NCBI RefSeq assembly: GCF_023146395.1
Contig: NZ_JAGLCD010000004.1
Location: 506,718-570,717 of the forward strand
Source: Aeromicrobium sp.
GTDB taxonomy: Bacteria; Actinomycetota; Actinomycetes; Propionibacteriales; Nocardioidaceae
Reading direction: 5' to 3'
DNA: 64,000 nt
The number at the start of each line of letters is the position of its first letter. Positions within the stretch are counted from its first letter, which is position 1. Position numbers and translations under genes: made by a program. A model generated the notes under the pieces. The model was given only the letters and a program-made list of their open reading frames with translations. It did not search any database and had not been told where the DNA came from. Below are positions 52,979 through 64,000 of the stretch, one piece after another.

Positions 52979-53338
52979 TCAGGCCGGACGCAGGCGGTCG
53001 GTCGGCACCTCGACCTCGATCCGCCAGCCGTCCTCCGCCGGACGCCCGACGACCTGGCCGAAGTCGGCCTCGCCGACGACGACACGCGCCGGGTCGATCT
53101 CCAGGACGACGACCGGGAGCTCGTGACCCTAGTCGGTCGTGAACACCCACCGCTCGCCCAGCTGGCGCATCGCGACGTCGGCGATGACCTGCTCGGCCGC
53201 GTCCCAGTCGTCGAGGGGACCCCCGAGTGCGTTCCCGACCAGCCCCCGCGGCACGACGTCGTCGCCCACCATCTCCAGGTACCCGATCGTCTCGCCGTCA
53301 CCGCTTCGGCGCGACGGCACCCACTCGCCCGGGATCAC
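52979..53338 (-). pseudogene. Small conserved hypothetical gene interrupted by an in-frame TAG
   Basis: A single 120-codon frame runs from GTG 53338 to TGA 52979 and is broken only by TAG at 53129-53131, after residue 69 (RWVFTTD-stop). The 49 residues beyond (GHELPVVVLEIDPARVVVGE...EVEVPTDRLRPA) continue in the same frame and look fully coding, ending in a motif (PTDRLRPA) that I recall from related actinobacterial proteins. Either a recent nonsense mutation, a sequencing error or read-through explains this. The first part could still make a 69-residue protein. It lies 9 nt after the ctaB stop on the same strand. Confidence 0.7.
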
Positions 53339-53347
53339 GGGCTCGGG

Positions 53348-54283
53348 TCAGCCGATGAACGGGTCGACCGCGGCCGCCACGAACAGCAGCGCCAGATAGG
53401 CGTTGCTGAAGTGGAACAGGCGCATCGGCTTGATGATGCTCAGGTCCTCGGTCTCGCGGGCGCGGCTCTGCAGGTCGTAGGCCTCGACCAGGAACACGAT
53501 GCCCAGCCCGATCGCGGTGGCCGGGTAGAACCAGCCCATGCCGGCCACGGGCCACAGCGCCAGCGAGGTCGCCAGCATGACCCAGGAGTACGCCACGATC
53601 TGACGGGCGACGTCGCGCGAGGTCGTGACCGACGGGAGCATCGGGACGTCGGCTGCGGCGTAGTCGTCGCGGTAGCGCATGCCGAGCGACCAGAAGTGCG
53701 GCGGCGTCCAGAAGAACACGATCAGGAACAGCACGACCGGGGTCCACGCCAGCTCGTTCGTGACCGCCGTCCAGCCGATCATCGCCGGGAAGCAGCCCGC
53801 GGCCCCACCCCACACGATGTTCTGCGAGGTCCGACGCTTGAGCAGCATCGTGTAGCCGACGACGTAGAAGACGTTGGCCGTCAGCGCGAGGCCGGCCGAG
53901 AGCCAGTTGACGAAGAAGCCCAGCCACAGCGTCGAGACGACGCCCAGCACGAGCCCGAACACCAGCGCCCGGTCGGTCGTGACCTGGTGGCGCGGCAGGG
54001 GGCGCCGCTTGGTGCGGTTCATCTTCTGGTCGATGTCGGCGTCGACGACGCAGTTGAGCGCATTGGCGCTGCCGGCCGAGAGCGTCCCACCGACGACAGT
54101 CGCGACGACGAGCCACAGATCGGGCACGGCGCGCGCCGCGAGGAACATGACCGGCACCGTCGTGAGCAGCAGGAGCTCGATGATGCGGGGCTTCATCAGC
54201 GCGACGTACGCACCCACGACGTCACGCGCGGACGGGCGATCGGCAGGGGACGACCGCGGCAGTTCGGCATCGACGAGACTCAC
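53348..54283 (-). CDS. ctaB: Heme O synthase (protoheme IX farnesyltransferase)
   Basis: A 311-residue UbiA-type prenyltransferase with about nine membrane helices. The prenyl-diphosphate motif is [24 protein letters not shown], and the second acidic loop is [11 protein letters not shown]. It adds a farnesyl group to heme B, supplying CtaA. The GTG at 54283 is chosen from TAGACT 7 nt upstream. It is divergent from tkt. Confidence 0.95.
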   Translation of the reverse strand: MSLVDAELPRSSPADRPSARDVVGAYVALMKPRIIELLLLTTVPVMFLAARAVPDLWLVVATVVGGTLSAGSANALNCVVDADIDQKMNRTKRRPLPRHQVTTDRALVFGLVLGVVSTLWLGFFVNWLSAGLALTANVFYVVGYTMLLKRRTSQNIVWGGAAGCFPAMIGWTAVTNELAWTPVVLFLIVFFWTPPHFWSLGMRYRDDYAAADVPMLPSVTTSRDVARQIVAYSWVMLATSLALWPVAGMGWFYPATAIGLGIVFLVEAYDLQSRARETEDLSIIKPMRLFHFSNAYLALLFVAAAVDPFIG

Positions 54284-54290
54284 GCGCGAC

Positions 54291-54296
54291 AGTCTA
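54291..54296 (-). promoter_or_regulatory. -10 box TAGACT, leaderless start of ctaB
   Basis: TAGACT on the minus strand ends 7 nt before the GTG at 54283. Confidence 0.5.
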
Positions 54297-54308
54297 AGCC
54301 ACCGGCAG

Positions 54309-54314
54309 TAGGCT
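54309..54314 (+). promoter_or_regulatory. -10 box TAGGCT of the tkt operon
   Basis: TAGGCT lies 62 nt before the tkt start, so this transcript would have a leader of about 55 nt, unlike the leaderless ctaB transcript beside it. Confidence 0.45.
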
Positions 54315-54376
54315 CGACGTGACGGCGTCGTCCACCACCGGTCGACCCAGTGTCCGCCTTCTCGAGGAGCTTTTTC

Positions 54377-56542
54377 GTGACCTCTGCCCCTGCCCGTGAC
54401 AGCGTCCCGCTCGACTGGTCCGATCTCGATGCCCGCGCGGTCGACACCGCCCGGCTGCTGGCCGCCGACGCGGTCCAGAAGGTCGGCAACGGACACCCCG
54501 GCACGGCGATGAGCCTCGCCCCCGCCGCGTACCTGCTGTACCAGAAGGTCATGCGTCACGACCCGAACGATCCGTACTGGATCGGGCGTGACCGGTTCAT
54601 CCTGTCGTGCGGTCACTCGAGCCTCACGCAGTACGTCCAGCTGTACCTCGCCGGGTACCCCATGACGCTGGACGACCTCAAGAGCCTGCGCACGTGGGGC
54701 AGCCAGACGCCGGGGCACCCGGAGTACCAGCACACCCCCGGCATCGAGGTCACGACCGGCCCCCTCGGGCAGGGCATCGCCAACGGGGTCGGCTTCGCGA
54801 TGGCCGCTCGCCGCGAGCGCGGCCTGCTCGACCCCGAGGCTGCCGCCGGCGAGAGCCCCTTCGACCACCACGTCTACGTGCTCGCCTCCGACGGCGACCT
54901 GCAGGAGGGCGTCTCGGCCGAGGCGTCCTCGCTCGCCGGCCACCAGGAGCTCGGCAACCTGACGCTGATCTACGACGACAACAGCATCTCGATCGAGGAC
55001 GACACCGACGTCGCGTTCAGCGAGGACGTCGCCGCCCGCTACGCGGCCTACGGCTGGCACGTCCAGACGGTCGACTGGACCGGGGGCGGCAGCTATCACG
55101 AGGACGTGCCCGCGCTCTGGGACGCGATCCAGGCCGCCAAGGCCGACACCTCGCGCCCCAGCATCATCGTGCTGCGCACGATCATCGCCTGGCCCGCCCC
55201 GAACGCGCAGAACACCGGGGCCTCGCACGGCTCCGCTCTCGGCGCCGAGGAGATCGCGGCCACCAAGGAGCTGCTGGGCTTCCCCACCGACGAGTCGTTC
55301 GTCGTCGAGGACGACGTCCTGGCCCACGTGCACCAGGCCCGCGACCGCGGTGCCGCGGCCGGCGCCGCCTGGGACGAGCAGTACGCGGCCTGGAAGGCCG
55401 CCAACCCCGAGCGCGACGAGCTGCTGCACCGTCTGAAGTCCCACACGCTCCCGTCAGGCTGGGACGTCGACCTGCCCAGCTACGAGGCGTCCGAGAAGGG
55501 ACTGGCCACCCGCGTCGCGTCGGGCGAGTTCCTGACGGCGGCCGCGCCGCGCCTGCCCGAGCTGTGGGGCGGCTCGGCCGACCTGGCGGGCTCGAACAAC
55601 ACCACGCCGAAGGGCGAGCCGTCGTTCCTGCCCCCACGCCGCTCGACCGACAAGTTCTCCGGCGACTGGTACGGCCGGGTGCTGCACTTCGGCATCCGCG
55701 AGCACGCGATGGGCGCGATCCTCAACGGCATCGTGCAGCACGGCCCCACGCGCCCCTACGGCGGCACGTTCCTGGTGTTCAGCGACTACATGCGCCCGGC
55801 CGTCCGCCTGGCCGCCCTGCAGCAGCTGCCGGTCACGTACGTGTGGACCCACGACTCGATCGGGCTTGGCGAGGACGGCCCCACGCACCAGCCGGTCGAG
55901 CACCTGGCCGCACTGCGCGCCATCCCCGGCCTCGCGGTGATCCGGCCGGCCGACGCCAACGAGACCGTGGCCGCCTGGCGCACGATCCTGGAGCACCAGG
56001 CCCCGGCCGCCCTGGCGCTGAGCCGGCAGAACCTGCCGGTGTTCCCGCGCGGGGGCGAGTGGGCCGACGCCTCGCTCACGGCCAAGGGCGCCTACACGCT
56101 CGTCGACGCCGAGAACGGCGAGCCCGACGTCGTGCTGGTCGCGACCGGATCCGAGGTCCAGCTGGCCGTCGCCGCCCGCGAGCGGCTCGCAGCCGACGGG
56201 ATCGGCGCGCGCGTCGTCTCGATGCCCTCGCGCGAGTGGTTCGAGGCGCAGGACGCCGCGTACCGCGACAGCGTCATCCCGCCCGCGCTGCGCGCCCGGG
56301 TCGTCGTCGAGGCCGGTGTGTCCTTCGGCTGGCGCGACGTCGTCGGCGATGCCGGACGCATCGTCGGCCTGGAGCACTTCGGCGCCTCGGCCGACTTCCA
56401 GCGTCTCTACGAAGAGTTCGGCATCACCGCCGACGCCGTCGTGTCCGCGGCGCGGGAGTCGATCGCCGCGGCCGGCCACACCGGCGATGTCCCCTTCTTC
56501 GCGCGACCGTCTGGCCCCGTCCTGCCCGACACCTCCCACTGA
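54377..56542 (+). CDS. tkt: Transketolase
   Basis: A 721-residue thiamine-diphosphate enzyme. Landmarks are [13 protein letters not shown] with H40, the cofactor loop [14 protein letters not shown], and [14 protein letters not shown] in the pyrimidine domain. It interconverts sugar phosphates in the non-oxidative pentose phosphate pathway. The GTG at 54377 has GGAG 7 nt upstream, and is preferred over a GTG nine codons earlier. First gene of tkt-tal-pgi-pgl. Confidence 0.96.
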   Translation: MTSAPARDSVPLDWSDLDARAVDTARLLAADAVQKVGNGHPGTAMSLAPAAYLLYQKVMRHDPNDPYWIGRDRFILSCGHSSLTQYVQLYLAGYPMTLDDLKSLRTWGSQTPGHPEYQHTPGIEVTTGPLGQGIANGVGFAMAARRERGLLDPEAAAGESPFDHHVYVLASDGDLQEGVSAEASSLAGHQELGNLTLIYDDNSISIEDDTDVAFSEDVAARYAAYGWHVQTVDWTGGGSYHEDVPALWDAIQAAKADTSRPSIIVLRTIIAWPAPNAQNTGASHGSALGAEEIAATKELLGFPTDESFVVEDDVLAHVHQARDRGAAAGAAWDEQYAAWKAANPERDELLHRLKSHTLPSGWDVDLPSYEASEKGLATRVASGEFLTAAAPRLPELWGGSADLAGSNNTTPKGEPSFLPPRRSTDKFSGDWYGRVLHFGIREHAMGAILNGIVQHGPTRPYGGTFLVFSDYMRPAVRLAALQQLPVTYVWTHDSIGLGEDGPTHQPVEHLAALRAIPGLAVIRPADANETVAAWRTILEHQAPAALALSRQNLPVFPRGGEWADASLTAKGAYTLVDAENGEPDVVLVATGSEVQLAVAARERLAADGIGARVVSMPSREWFEAQDAAYRDSVIPPALRARVVVEAGVSFGWRDVVGDAGRIVGLEHFGASADFQRLYEEFGITADAVVSAARESIAAAGHTGDVPFFARPSGPVLPDTSH

Positions 56543-56571
56543 CCCGTTCGACTCCACCCCTTAGGAGCACC

Positions 56572-57660
56572 ATGAACGCACGACTGAAGGCCCTCAGCGA
56601 CGCCGGAGTCTCGATCTGGCTCGACGACCTCTCCCGCGAACGCCTGGCGTCCGGCAACCTCAAGACGCTCGTCGACGAGAGCTCGATCGTCGGTGTCACG
56701 ACCAATCCCACGATCTTTGCGGCGGCGCTCGCCGACGGTGAGCGCTATGCCGAGCAGGTCGGGCAGCTCAAGGCCGCCGGTGCTGACGTCGACGAGGCGA
56801 TCTTCGAGCTCACCACGACCGACGTCCAGCAGGCCTGCGACGTCATGCTGCCGGTCTACGAGGCCACCGGCGGCGTCGACGGTCGCGTCTCGATCGAGGT
56901 CGATCCCGGTGCCGCCCGCGACACCGACGCGACGGTCTCGATCGCCGAGCGCCTCTGGGCCCGCGTCGACCGTCCGAATCTGCTGATCAAGATCCCGGCC
57001 ACCGAGGAGGGCCTGCCGGCCATCGCGGCCGCGATCTCGAAGGGCATCAGCGTCAACGTCACGCTGATCTTCGCCCTGGAGCGCTATCGCGGCGTCATGG
57101 ACGCCTACCTGTACGGCCTGGAGCAGGCCGCCGCCGAGGGGCGCGACCTGTCGACGATCCACTCGGTCGCCTCGTTCTTCGTCAGCCGGGTCGACTCCGA
57201 GGTCGACGGCCGTCTGCCGAAGGACAGCCCGCTGCGCAGCAAGGCCGCCCTGGCCAACGCGCGGCTGGCCTACGCGGCCTACCAGGAGGTCTTCGCCAGC
57301 GACCGCTTCGCGTCGCTGGCGGCCGCGGGCGCCCATCCGCAGCGCCCGCTCTGGGCGTCCACCGGCGTCAAGGACCCTGATCTGCCCGACACGCTCTACC
57401 TGACCGAGCTCGTGGTCGCCGGCACCGTCAACACCGCTCCGGAGAAGACGCTCCAGGCCTTCGCCGACCACGGCGAGGTCACCGGCGACACCGTCACCGG
57501 CACGGCCGCCGAGTCGCAGCAGATCATCGACGAGCTCGAGAGGGCCGGCATCTCCTACGACGAGGTCGTCGCCAAGCTCGAGGACGAGGGACTGCAGAAG
57601 TTCGACGACTCGTGGGCCGAGCTCGTCCAGACCGTGACCGACGCGCTGGCCAAGGCCTGA
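56572..57660 (+). CDS. tal: Transaldolase
   Basis: A 362-residue transaldolase of the long bacterial type. The Schiff-base lysine is K140 in [11 protein letters not shown], and the opening [14 protein letters not shown] and [15 protein letters not shown] segment ([12 protein letters not shown]) is typical. GGAG precedes the ATG. Its TGA overlaps the pgi start by 1 nt. Confidence 0.96.
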   Translation: MNARLKALSDAGVSIWLDDLSRERLASGNLKTLVDESSIVGVTTNPTIFAAALADGERYAEQVGQLKAAGADVDEAIFELTTTDVQQACDVMLPVYEATGGVDGRVSIEVDPGAARDTDATVSIAERLWARVDRPNLLIKIPATEEGLPAIAAAISKGISVNVTLIFALERYRGVMDAYLYGLEQAAAEGRDLSTIHSVASFFVSRVDSEVDGRLPKDSPLRSKAALANARLAYAAYQEVFASDRFASLAAAGAHPQRPLWASTGVKDPDLPDTLYLTELVVAGTVNTAPEKTLQAFADHGEVTGDTVTGTAAESQQIIDELERAGISYDEVVAKLEDEGLQKFDDSWAELVQTVTDALAKA

Positions 57661-59231
57661 TGATGAGCGGCGTCGAGGTCTCGGCTCCCGTCCGCTCCTA
57701 CGAGAGCGTCCTGCGGCGCCTGGTCGACGAGCGGTTCGCCACCCGCCTGGCCGCTCGCGACCACACGCTCTGGGGACGCGGCGCCGAGGAGGAGGCGGCC
57801 AAGCGGCTCGCCTGGGTCGACCTGGCCAAGACCTCCCGGCCGCTCCTGCCCCGCATCGCCGCGGCGCGTGACGACCTGCGACACGCCGGTCTTGAGCACG
57901 TCGTGCTGTGCGGCATGGGCGGGTCGTCGCTCGCACCCGAGGTCATCTGCGCCACGGCCGGGGTCGAGCTGACCGTCCTGGACTCGTCCGACCCCGACAT
58001 GGTGCGTGCCGCCGTCGGAGACCGCCTGGAGTCGGCGGTCGTGGTCGTCGCCAGCAAGTCCGGCGGCACGGTCGAGACCGACAGCCAGCGTCGTACGTTC
58101 GAGCAGGCCTACGAGGACGCCGGTCTGCTCGCCAAGGACCACATCGTCGTCGTGACCGACCCCTCGTCCCCGCTCGACGAGTACGCCACGGCCGCCGGGT
58201 ACCGGGTCTTCCGGGCCGATCCGCAGGTCGGCGGGCGGTACTCCGCCCTCACGGCGTTCGGACTCGTCCCGTGCGGGCTCGCCGGCGTGCCGCTCGCGGG
58301 TCTGCTCGAGCAGGCCGCGCAGGTCCACGACGACTACCTGGCCGACTCGGTCGAGAACCTCGCCCTACGGCTCGGAGTCCTCCTCGGCGTGGCCGCCGAC
58401 AACGACGTCGACAAGCTCGTGCTGGTCGACCACACCGGCACGGGCGTCGGCAACTGGATCGAGCAGCTCGTCGCGGAGTCGACCGGCAAGCACGGGCGCG
58501 GGATCCTGCCCGTCGTCACGACCCCGGACGCCCTCGGCGCCGTGACCCCCGACTGCGTCGTCGTCGCGATCGGCGCGACCGACGTCCCGGAGGCCCCCTC
58601 GGGCTACGCCGCTGCGGTCGACCTCCCGCTCGGCGCCCAGATGCTCCTGTGGGAGGTCGCGACGACCGTGGCCGGCGAGATCATCGACATCAACCCGTTC
58701 GACCAGCCGGACGTCGAGAGCGCCAAGAAGGCCGCACGCGGCTTCCTCGGCGGCGACGTCGAGCTCCCGGCACCCGATGCGGTCGATGGCGACATCGAGC
58801 TGTTCGGCACCACCGCCACGACGGTCGAGGAGGCGGTGGCCGAGCTCCTGGGCCACGTCGAGGGCCCCCTGAACTACCTCGCCCTGCAGGTCTACCTCGA
58901 CCGCTGGACCCACGCCGATCTCGCCGGTCTGCGGGCACCGCTGAGCGAACGGCTCGGCCGTCCGGTCACGTTCGGATGGGGTCCGCGCTTCCTGCACTCG
59001 ACCGGGCAGTACCACAAGGGTGGCACGCCCACCGGCGTGTTCCTGCAGGTCACGGCGGCGCCCGACCCCGACCTGGCGGTGCCCGGTCGCGACTTCAGCT
59101 TCGGCGACTTCATCGCGGCCCAGGCCGTGGGTGACGGGCAGGTGCTCACCGAGCGCGGACGCCCCGTGCTCCGGCTCCACCTCACCGACCGGGCCGCGGG
59201 CCTGGAGCGCCTGCGTCGGGTGTTGGCATGA
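57660..59231 (+). CDS. pgi: Glucose-6-phosphate isomerase
   Basis: A 523-residue protein with two SIS sugar-isomerase domains. Segments include VLCGMGGSSLAPEV, VVVASKSGGTVETDSQ and TGVGNWIEQLVAESTGKHGRGILPV, followed by FDQPDVESAKKAA near the C-terminal half. It interconverts glucose-6-P and fructose-6-P. It lies exactly where zwf and opcA are found in many actinobacteria. Its end overlaps the pgl start by 4 nt. Confidence 0.9.
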   Translation: MMSGVEVSAPVRSYESVLRRLVDERFATRLAARDHTLWGRGAEEEAAKRLAWVDLAKTSRPLLPRIAAARDDLRHAGLEHVVLCGMGGSSLAPEVICATAGVELTVLDSSDPDMVRAAVGDRLESAVVVVASKSGGTVETDSQRRTFEQAYEDAGLLAKDHIVVVTDPSSPLDEYATAAGYRVFRADPQVGGRYSALTAFGLVPCGLAGVPLAGLLEQAAQVHDDYLADSVENLALRLGVLLGVAADNDVDKLVLVDHTGTGVGNWIEQLVAESTGKHGRGILPVVTTPDALGAVTPDCVVVAIGATDVPEAPSGYAAAVDLPLGAQMLLWEVATTVAGEIIDINPFDQPDVESAKKAARGFLGGDVELPAPDAVDGDIELFGTTATTVEEAVAELLGHVEGPLNYLALQVYLDRWTHADLAGLRAPLSERLGRPVTFGWGPRFLHSTGQYHKGGTPTGVFLQVTAAPDPDLAVPGRDFSFGDFIAAQAVGDGQVLTERGRPVLRLHLTDRAAGLERLRRVLA

Positions 59232-59920
59232 CCGAGCTCGACGTCGTCGAGGATCCGGCGGCAGTCCTCGCGACCGCGATCGAGGACCGTCTCGCCGAGC
59301 TCCAGGCTGGTGGCGGTTCCCCCCGCGTCGCGCTGACCGGAGGCACGATCGCCAACCAGACCTACGCCCGGCTCGGCGCCAGTCCCCGCGTCGACTGGTC
59401 GCGGGTCGACCTCTGGTGGGGCGACGAACGATTCGTGCCCGCCGGCCACCAGGACCGCAACGACCACCAGGCGCGCGAGGCCTTCCTCGACCGGCTCGGC
59501 GTGCCGGCCAGCCGCGTGCACACGATGCCTGCGCACGGCTGCGACCAGAGCCTCGCGGAGGCGGCCGACGAGTACGCGGCCACGCTGCCGGAGTCGTTCG
59601 ACCTCGTCCTGCTGGGCCTCGGCCCGGACGGGCACGTCGCCTCACTCTTCCCGGGCTTCGCCCAGCTCGACGAACGCGACCGCCGCGTGGCCGAGGTGTT
59701 CGGCTCCCCCAAGCCGCCGGCCGAACGGATCTCGCTGACCTTCCCGGCGCTCAACGCGACCGACGCGGTGTGGTTCGTCGCCTCCGGCGAGGGCAAGGCC
59801 GAGGCCGTGGCGCGAGCGCTCGCCCCCGAGGGCACGGTGCACGCGACCCCCGCGCGCGGCGTCGCCGGCCGGGTCGAGACCCGCTGGTTCCTGGATCCGG
59901 CCGCCGCGTCGCTGCTCTAG
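59228..59920 (+). CDS. pgl: 6-phosphogluconolactonase (DevB type)
   Basis: A 230-residue lactonase. VALTGGTIANQTYARL opens the sugar-phosphate fold, VDLWWGDERFVPAGHQDRND is the active-site region, and LLGLGPDGHVASLFPG carries the GPDGH motif. It hydrolyses 6-phosphogluconolactone, the product of glucose-6-P dehydrogenase, whose gene is not in the window. Its TAG shares CTAG with the rbpA stop. Confidence 0.94.
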   Translation: MTELDVVEDPAAVLATAIEDRLAELQAGGGSPRVALTGGTIANQTYARLGASPRVDWSRVDLWWGDERFVPAGHQDRNDHQAREAFLDRLGVPASRVHTMPAHGCDQSLAEAADEYAATLPESFDLVLLGLGPDGHVASLFPGFAQLDERDRRVAEVFGSPKPPAERISLTFPALNATDAVWFVASGEGKAEAVARALAPEGTVHATPARGVAGRVETRWFLDPAAASLL

Positions 59921-60270
59921 AAGATCAGGTCGCCGGACTTGCGACGCGTGCGCAGGAGGTCGAGCGCCTCCTCGAGGATCTGCTTCGCCTCGTCGTCGGT
60001 GCGCCGTTCCTTCACGTAGGCCAGGTGCGTCTTGTACGGCTCGGTCTTCTTGGCCGTGGGCCGGTTCTCGGCATCCACGCTCGCCGGAAGCCCGCAGCGG
60101 GGGCAGTCCCAGGACTCCGGGACCTCCGCCTCGATCGAGAACATCAGGGACGTCTCGTGGTCGTTGGCGCAGAAGTAGAGGATGCGCTGGCGGGGAGCGG
60201 CCTCGCCGCGCTCCGCCTCGCCCATGGGGCCTGAGCCGATCCGGCTGCCCCGGATCGCGCCGGCCGCCAT
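59917..60270 (-). CDS. rbpA: RNA polymerase-binding protein RbpA
   Basis: A 117-residue RbpA. The zinc site is C34-H38 (CANDH) and C56-C59 (CPRCG), preceded by a basic N-terminal tail. The C-terminal sigma-interaction helix is RRTDDEAKQILEEALDLLRTRR. RbpA stabilises the open complex with the main sigma factor and is specific to actinobacteria. The ATG overlaps the secG stop by 1 nt. Confidence 0.95.
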   Translation of the reverse strand: MAAGAIRGSRIGSGPMGEAERGEAAPRQRILYFCANDHETSLMFSIEAEVPESWDCPRCGLPASVDAENRPTAKKTEPYKTHLAYVKERRTDDEAKQILEEALDLLRTRRKSGDLIF

Positions 60271-60506
60271 CAGTTGCTCACCTTCAGCAGAAGGCCCAGC
60301 GCCATGGCGGACACGAACCACACGACGGCGATACCGACCGTGATGCGGTCGAGGTTGCGCTCGGCGACGGACGAACCGCCCAAGTTGCTCGAGACGCCTC
60401 CTCCGAACATGTCGGAGAGGCCGCCGCCCCGGCCCTTGTGCATGAGCACGAGCAGGACCAGCAGCAGGCTGCAGATCGTCAGCACGGTCGAGAAGAGGAT
60501 GATCAC
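60270..60506 (-). CDS. secG: Preprotein translocase subunit SecG
   Basis: A 78-residue protein with two membrane segments (about 2-22 and 53-74) joined by the conserved KGRGGGLSDMFGGGVSSNLGGSSVAERNLDR loop. It is a subunit of the SecYEG channel. GTG start. It lies 37 nt downstream of tpiA, an arrangement seen in many bacteria. Confidence 0.94.
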   Translation of the reverse strand: MIILFSTVLTICSLLLVLLVLMHKGRGGGLSDMFGGGVSSNLGGSSVAERNLDRITVGIAVVWFVSAMALGLLLKVSN

Positions 60507-60543
60507 GGGGAGGCTTCCGGTTGCGGGGAGTGAGGGGTGCGGA

Positions 60544-61347
60544 TCAGGCGCCGGAGACGTCCGGCAGGTGCGAGAAGCGCGCGATGCCCGCGAACTCCTC
60601 GGCCTGCAGGCTCGCCCCACCGACCAGGGCCCCGTCCACGTCGGGCTGAGCCATGATCGACGCGACGTTGGCCGCCTTGACCGATCCGCCGTACAGGATA
60701 CGCAACCGATCGGCCGCGTCGGACGAGAAGGTCTCGGCAACCCGGGACCGGATGGCCGCGCACACCTCCTGGGCGTCCTCAGGAGTGGCGACCTCGCCGG
60801 TGCCGATCGCCCAGACGGGCTCGTAGGCCACGACCAGATCACCGACCTGGTCGGCCGACAGGCCGGCCAGCGAGCCGTCGACCTGCGCGAGGGTGTGGGC
60901 GACGTGCTCACCGGAGCGGCGCACCTCGAGACCTTCCCCGACGCACACGATCGGGGTGATGTCGGCCGCGATGGCCTTGCCCGCCTTGGTGTTGACGACC
61001 TCGTCGGTCTCGCCGTGGTGCTCGCGGCGCTCGGAGTGGCCCACGACGACGTAGGAGCAGCCGAGCTTGGCGAGCATCGCCGCCGAGATCTCGCCGGTGT
61101 AGGCGCCGCCATCGTGCTCGGAGACGTCCTGGGCGCCGTACCGGATCGACAGGTGGTCACCGTCGACCAGCGTCTGCACGCTCCGGATGTCGGTGAACGG
61201 CGGGATCACGACGACCTCGGTCGCCTCGAAGTCATGCTTCTTGTCCTGCAGCGTCCAGGCGAGCTTCTGCACCAGGACGACGGCCTCCTGGTGGTTCAGG
61301 TTGCTCTTCCAGTTGCCGGCCATCAGCGGCGTGCGGGTCGTGGTCAT
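60544..61347 (-). CDS. tpiA: Triose-phosphate isomerase
   Basis: A 267-residue [11 protein letters not shown] holds the catalytic lysine, VVGHSERRE the catalytic histidine, and [15 protein letters not shown] the catalytic glutamate and loop 6; [11 protein letters not shown] is the phosphate-binding loop. It interconverts dihydroxyacetone phosphate and glyceraldehyde-3-P. The ATG overlaps the pgk stop as ATGA. Confidence 0.97.
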   Translation of the reverse strand: MTTTRTPLMAGNWKSNLNHQEAVVLVQKLAWTLQDKKHDFEATEVVVIPPFTDIRSVQTLVDGDHLSIRYGAQDVSEHDGGAYTGEISAAMLAKLGCSYVVVGHSERREHHGETDEVVNTKAGKAIAADITPIVCVGEGLEVRRSGEHVAHTLAQVDGSLAGLSADQVGDLVVAYEPVWAIGTGEVATPEDAQEVCAAIRSRVAETFSSDAADRLRILYGGSVKAANVASIMAQPDVDGALVGGASLQAEEFAGIARFSHLPDVSGA

Positions 61348-62543
61348 TCGCTGCTCTCCTCCAGGATGGCCAGACCCGGCAGGGTCTTGCCCTCGAGATA
61401 CTCCAGGCTCGCGCCACCCCCGGTCGAGATGTGTCCGAAGGCGTCGTCGGCGAATCCCAGCTGGCGCACCGCGGCGGCGGAGTCACCACCGCCCACGACC
61501 GACAGGCCGTCGGTCTGGGTCAGCGCCTCGGCGACCGCCCGGGTGCCTCCGGCGAAGGCCGGGAACTCGAAGACGCCCATCGGGCCGTTCCAGAACACGG
61601 TGCGGGCGCCGCGGACACGATCGGCGAACACCGTCGCCGACTCCGGTCCGATGTCCAGACCCATCTGGTCGTCCGGGATCGCGTCGGCCGCGACGACCGT
61701 GGCCGGGGCGTCGGCCGCGAACGCCGGAGCGACCACGATGTCGGTCGGCAGCACCAGGTCGACCCCCTGGGCTGCCGCCCGCTCGATGTAGGACCTGGCG
61801 ACGTCGAGCTGGTCCTCCTCCAGGAGCGACGAGCCGACGCCGTGGCCCTGGGCGGCCAGGAAGGTGAAGACCATCCCGCCGCCGATCAGCAACGCATCGG
61901 CCTTTTCGAGCAGGTTGTCGATGACACCCAGCTTGTCGGAGACCTTGGACCCGCCGAGCACGACGACGTACGGGCGCTCGGGCGACTCGGTCAGGCGCTT
62001 CAGCACCTCGACCTCGGCCTGGACGAGTCCCCCGACCGCGGCCGGGAGCCGGGTCGCGACGTCGTACACGCTGGCCTGCTTGCGGTGGACGACCCCGAAG
62101 CCGTCGGAGACGAACGCATCGGCCAGGGCCGCGAGCTGGTCGGCGAAGGCGCCGCGCTCGGCATCGTCTTTGCTCGTCTCGCCGGCGTTGAACCGCACGT
62201 TCTCGAGCACGGCGATCTGGCCGTCCTCGAGGGCCGCGGCGATGTGCTGCGCCTCGTCGCCGACCGTGTCGCCCGCGAACAGCACGGGCTGACCCCAGAG
62301 CTCGCCGAGCCGCTGCGCGACCGGCTTGAGCGAGTAGGCCGGGTCGGGGGTGCCCTTCGGCCGGCCCAGGTGGGCCGTGACGAGCACCTTGGCGCCGGCG
62401 TCGGCGAGGCGCTCCAGGGTCGGCAGGCTCGCCCGGATACGACCGTCGTCGGTGATGGTCGTGCCGTCGAGCGGCACGTTGAGGTCGCTGCGGACCAGGA
62501 CCCGCTTGCCGCGCAGGTCGCCGAGGTCGGAGATCGTCTGCAC
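61344..62543 (-). CDS. pgk: Phosphoglycerate kinase
   Basis: A 399-residue kinase. The substrate-binding opening is [26 protein letters not shown] is the hinge region, and [17 protein letters not shown] and [15 protein letters not shown] form the nucleotide end. It makes ATP in glycolysis. The GTG at 62543 starts 2 nt after the gap stop. No ribosome-binding site is clear, so translation may depend on coupling. Confidence 0.96.
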   Translation of the reverse strand: MQTISDLGDLRGKRVLVRSDLNVPLDGTTITDDGRIRASLPTLERLADAGAKVLVTAHLGRPKGTPDPAYSLKPVAQRLGELWGQPVLFAGDTVGDEAQHIAAALEDGQIAVLENVRFNAGETSKDDAERGAFADQLAALADAFVSDGFGVVHRKQASVYDVATRLPAAVGGLVQAEVEVLKRLTESPERPYVVVLGGSKVSDKLGVIDNLLEKADALLIGGGMVFTFLAAQGHGVGSSLLEEDQLDVARSYIERAAAQGVDLVLPTDIVVAPAFAADAPATVVAADAIPDDQMGLDIGPESATVFADRVRGARTVFWNGPMGVFEFPAFAGGTRAVAEALTQTDGLSVVGGGDSAAAVRQLGFADDAFGHISTGGGASLEYLEGKTLPGLAILEESSE

Positions 62544-62545
62544 GA

Positions 62546-64000
<1,455 letters not shown>

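Noticed and set aside
54607..57660. Long open frame overlapping tkt in another phase and continuing into tal
   Set aside because: Only the tal part is real. The part over tkt is a phase-shifted shadow, so tal is started at its own ATG at 56572.

Overview
The window is a contiguous piece of a very GC-rich actinobacterial chromosome. RbpA, SufR with sufBDCSU, heme A/O synthases, a stand-alone small alarmone synthetase and a split NHEJ polymerase/ligase all point to Actinomycetota. Gene content and order suggest a Nocardioidaceae-like organism (Aeromicrobium or Nocardioides type); that rank is an inference. Coding density is extreme. No gap without a gene exceeds about 200 bases except 8820-9069, which holds a tRNA, and 50115-50342. 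No rRNA, CRISPR array, insertion sequence or prophage was seen.

Layout. 0-9 kb: end of an M20 peptidase gene, an SRPBCC protein, a MoxR/VWA chaperone pair, a GAF histidine kinase, small membrane proteins, an acyl-CoA carboxyltransferase, a lipoprotein, a methyltransferase and tRNA-Leu(GAG). 9-19 kb: DUF445 and CPBP membrane proteins, a nitronate monooxygenase coupled to an HrpA helicase, a DUF559/AbiEi-like gene bracketed by two matched 59-bp inverted repeats, FKBP, a zinc alcohol dehydrogenase and MarR. 19-30 kb: an acyl-CoA dehydrogenase pair with an operator-like palindrome, peptide deformylase, TrmH/PlsC-like genes, and an ABC-NfeD-SPFH-BluB operon next to serB. 30-37 kb: dodecin, SURF1, an ABC-F gene with a possible leader peptide, and a 960-residue LuxR ATPase. 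37.5-44.1 kb: a fully overlapping suf operon read leftward from SufR. 44.2-50.1 kb: an accessory block (LigD-type polymerase, SLH protein, alarmone synthetase, OsmC, ATP-dependent DNA ligase). 50.3-64 kb: ABC exporter, ctaA, ctaB, tkt-tal-pgi-pgl, rbpA, secG, tpiA-pgk-gap and the end of a PrmC-like methyltransferase gene.

How the genes work together. The right half follows the order I recall for the Mycobacterium tuberculosis gap-to-suf region, with two differences: pgi sits where zwf-opcA is usual, and the 44-50 kb block separates sufR from the ABC-ctaA genes. Fe-S assembly (suf), heme A/O synthesis (ctaA, ctaB, SURF1), glycolysis and the pentose phosphate pathway are therefore close together.

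Two architectural habits recur. Many single genes start 6-7 nt downstream of a TAnnnT-like -10 box, as expected for leaderless mRNAs. Several convergent gene pairs end on one shared CTAG tetranucleotide.
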